NCBI GenBank assembly: GCA_002633005.1
Contig: NMRA01000158.1
Coordinates: forward strand, 428,733-492,732
DNA: 64,000 nt
Source: Phoronis australis
Lineage: Eukaryota > Phoronida > Phoronidae
Reading direction: 5' to 3'
Shown: piece after piece, positions 61,331 to 64,000 of the stretch
Position numbering within the stretch: the first letter of the stretch is position 1
How the letters are laid out: each line of letters starts with the position of its first letter
Program-made: the position numbers and the translations under genes
The notes under the pieces: model-generated
Seen by the model: only the letters and a program-made list of their open reading frames with translations
What the model was told of the DNA's origin: nothing
Databases searched by the model: none

Positions 61331-61722
61331 AGCCACAACTGCCACATTCGGTCATTCCCATTGTTTTAAATCTGGTAAACCCTTTTCAGTCTACTGTTAC
61401 GTAGTATGCGGCGACCAAATCGGACTTGAATAGTCGCAATTTATTAAAAGGTGCAGTGATAGAAGTAAACAAAATCAAGGGAACACCGAGCCCGTGGCTA
61501 AGCCCAAACAAGTATAGTGCATTGAAGGCGTGTGCAAGTGGTGCCGATCGATAAACTTCCGACCAAGCATGCGCATTGATGCCCACGCGCTCAATGTGTC
61601 GTTCATCATGTTTCCACAGGTACAATTTTCAGTATAGGTGGCGCTGTGTCAGAGAAGTTAGGACAACTGTTTGTCACTTGTCCAGAACCCAAGGTCATTG
61701 GCAAACTGGAATACCAGGCGGG

Positions 61723-61867
61723 CGTTCAGTAGACGCTAGGACCTACGCTAGCACCTAGGTAAAACCTAGTCAAAGTCACGTGTTCTCATTTGAAATAGAC
61801 GGCAATATCTCACGTAATCTCGTGTAGTCTTGCTTTTTAGCGAGGTCCTAGCGTTAATTACTGAACG
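61723..61867 (+). mobile_element. ~145-bp MITE, CTAGGACCT family, copy 2
   Basis: Matches 19821-19962 over its full length, with both termini (cgttcagtagacgctagg and tcctagcgtt..actgaacg). It ends ten bases before a single N at 61877. Confidence 0.8.
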
Positions 61868-61877
61868 GGAGGCAGGN

Positions 61878-64000
61878 AATTCATTGGATGCGACACGATT
61901 AAAACGGAGAGGAAGACAGACAACATCAGCCAATCTCCACGAAGGGCTTGACTCTCTCTCTCTGTGTATTTTCAAACGTAAAGAGTACATATAATTTGTG
62001 AGCAATAGATGGAGGATTGAAGCAGCTAAACTTGGCATCGGTTTGCTGGATTACTCGATGGTTAAAAACAAATATATTTGCTAAAGCATACGTACTTTGC
62101 AGTTTGTTGGCTATACTGTAGGCTTATCTGATTTTGACTCCGGAGTTTCACTCGTCTGGGGCGCATTTGTCTCGGCATCATATCAGCTGGATCTCAGCAT
62201 TAATCTAGAGGCCAGGAAATTTTTTTTCACTAAGGACATTTTTATTATTTTTAATTTATTTCGACCTATAATGGACATCCTTCTATTTCGTAGCGCAGCT
62301 ACATTTTATGTTATTCATATACCCGTAGGCTGGGGTTCAACTGAACTTTTCACCAAAATTGACACGGATTCGATTGGCACACGCAGGGAGGGGCACTAAA
62401 TTACTGAACTCAAAGCCTCGTTCGAGCTGTTGTCATGAAAAAGTAAACAGTTGAATTACTTTTTGGTGAGAACGTCTAGTTTACACTACGCCTTTAGAGT
62501 CAAGGAGAGTTCATTTTGTAGGTGTTCAAACACCATATTTGGATTTATGATGCTTTAAAAAACAATTTTAGTTAATTTTGTAAATGGCCACTTTTTACCA
62601 CTACACCAGACTTGTCATCTTTTGTTACCATACCACAGCTTAGTGATCATGTAACGTTTAAAATTAAATGAAAGCTACCTTTATGCATTGAAACTACAAA
62701 ATATGTAAAGTTCATCAGAAGGTTGGCCTCACTTAAATGCCTTTATGGTGCACTGAATTACGGCCAATTCCATGCCTTAATTTGACTTTTGGACACTATC
62801 CTAGACCTACCGGGGCAAACAGTTTGCCTAGGATACATTGAATATGTGCCTGAGCCTTGAACCTGATTTTTTAATTAAAATATTTCGATCGAATATTAGA
62901 AAAGTATAAACAGTGCTATCGACTCGACCTATTTTACTCGGAGAATCCCATCAGTCGTGACTTACATGTACATTTCATTTGGCGAAGTTGAGAAGACGGC
63001 AGAGTAAAAATATCGGCGAATCTTCATTGATTTTGTCCGAAATATCCTGAAATTTATGGCATCGTACAGATAAATTGACTTTAAGGTACATGCCGAGCTT
63101 TACATGAACATATCGCATCTGTGGCCTTGTCAGTTTTCAAGTGAAGGTATACCCCATGTGGATTTTCGCTGGCTCCGAAATACTTTCTCACGAACATTTA
63201 TTTTTTCATCGTCGCCTTTACATGAACGTACGATTCTCAGCTGAAAAGTATCGCCTGTTGTCTTTGTCGAAGAGTTTTCGGAAAGTGCGAAAAACACTCA
63301 GGAACGTCGTTTAGCGACAGTGTACAATGTATTTGCCTCTGACATCTTGTTTGTTTGTCTGGTGTCACGTGACTTTTCGCAAGGGGGCGGAACTTGCGAT
63401 ACGTCAATTGACGTCGTCATCCAACAGAGACGACCAGGAGCATTTACTATGAGAGGTTGCTATTATCCCAATTTCATACGATTTTTCGAAAAATTGTCCA
63501 CGTCTCTTGTGCTCCGAAAATGGATCCACGTTTAGTGGTGTTAATAGAAGTGTACTGATCACCTTCTTACCTTGCAATGGAACTTGTTCTCTGTCGAGGA
63601 GAGATTAAATCACAATCAGTGATAAAATTTTCCCATCCGGGATGATCTTGGGAATACTTTCAATGTTGGAAAAAAGTTTGAATTTGTACAGAATTCCACA
63701 TTTTTGCCTCTAAGTAGATGATTTTAAGGTTGTCTTAAAAAGCTGTTACATATTGCCTCAAAAATTATACCCGTGAACACAACAGTGATGTGTTTCTTGA
63801 TTGAACTGTTTTGAAATTGTTATTCTGGCTAAGTGTATGTGAAAAAGTGAACATAATCACTACAATGTTTCAGATTTTTTGCAACAAATATTGATCTGGA
63901 GACAAGGCTGACTTCGGGCTCACGCTGTTGACCCTTACTAATAGTCGGTGGGCCAGATCTCATAGCGTTCATCCTTGTGAGTACTTTGGGGGGGGGGGGG
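61878..64000. other. Window end, no gene recognised
   Basis: AT-rich sequence with reading frames up to 100 codons (62097-62399) lacking motifs. The window ends in a run of twelve G (63989-64000), which often marks low-quality or gap-adjacent sequence. Confidence 0.4.

Noticed and set aside
61386-61625. 79-codon minus-strand frame with several aliphatic stretches
   Set aside because: No homologous motif, no splice context, and adjacent low-complexity sequence; not supportable as a gene.

Overview
The window is eukaryotic nuclear DNA. Its genes have GT-AG introns, the intergenic DNA is AT-rich, and most of the sequence is degenerate transposon debris. The gene set points to an invertebrate animal: an Rh-type ammonium transporter, an HDAC6-type zinc finger, a barrier-to-autointegration-factor relative, and a pair of nucleotidyltransferase/TPR proteins. 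A highly polymorphic marine species such as amphioxus or a hemichordate fits best, but this is inference and the species cannot be fixed from the sequence alone. Several single-N joins are flanked by near-identical copies of the same sequence, which is what is expected when two haplotypes are laid end to end in an assembly.

Layout. (1) 264-12443, + strand: a complete nine-exon Rh glycoprotein gene encoding 478 aa. Its introns carry an 896-base gap, a TTAA-flanked transposon and other repeats. (2) 13639-18429, - strand: a two-exon gene for a pol-beta-fold nucleotidyltransferase/TPR protein (NTase-TPR A, about 1074 aa). (3) 18.4-31.2 kb: transposon remnants (non-LTR reverse transcriptase, a second TTAA element, a hAT-like element with 8-bp target duplications, small inverted-repeat elements). 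(4) 31241-35956, - strand: a second, longer paralogue (NTase-TPR B, about 1398 aa) with the same first-intron position and phase and a single one-base frameshift inside its TPR array. (5) 36-48 kb: gene-poor and repeat-rich. (6) 48113-49096, - strand: the last three exons of an HDAC6-type ubiquitin-binding zinc finger. (7) 49.2-51.5 kb: two non-LTR retrotransposon remnants. (8) 54697-56488, - strand: a two-exon BAF-like gene encoding 95 aa. (9) 56.5-64 kb: dispersed and tandem repeats, with at most weak first-exon candidates.

The most interesting content is the NTase-TPR pair. Both proteins keep an intact hGS...DhE nucleotidyltransferase motif followed by a long kinesin-light-chain-type TPR array. 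Each gene has an interferon-response-element-like GAAANNGAAA-type site within about 65 bases upstream of its start codon. A role as inducible innate-immune or signalling enzymes is a testable inference, not a demonstrated function. No operon-like relationship exists between the genes here; apart from the paralogous pair they appear functionally unrelated.
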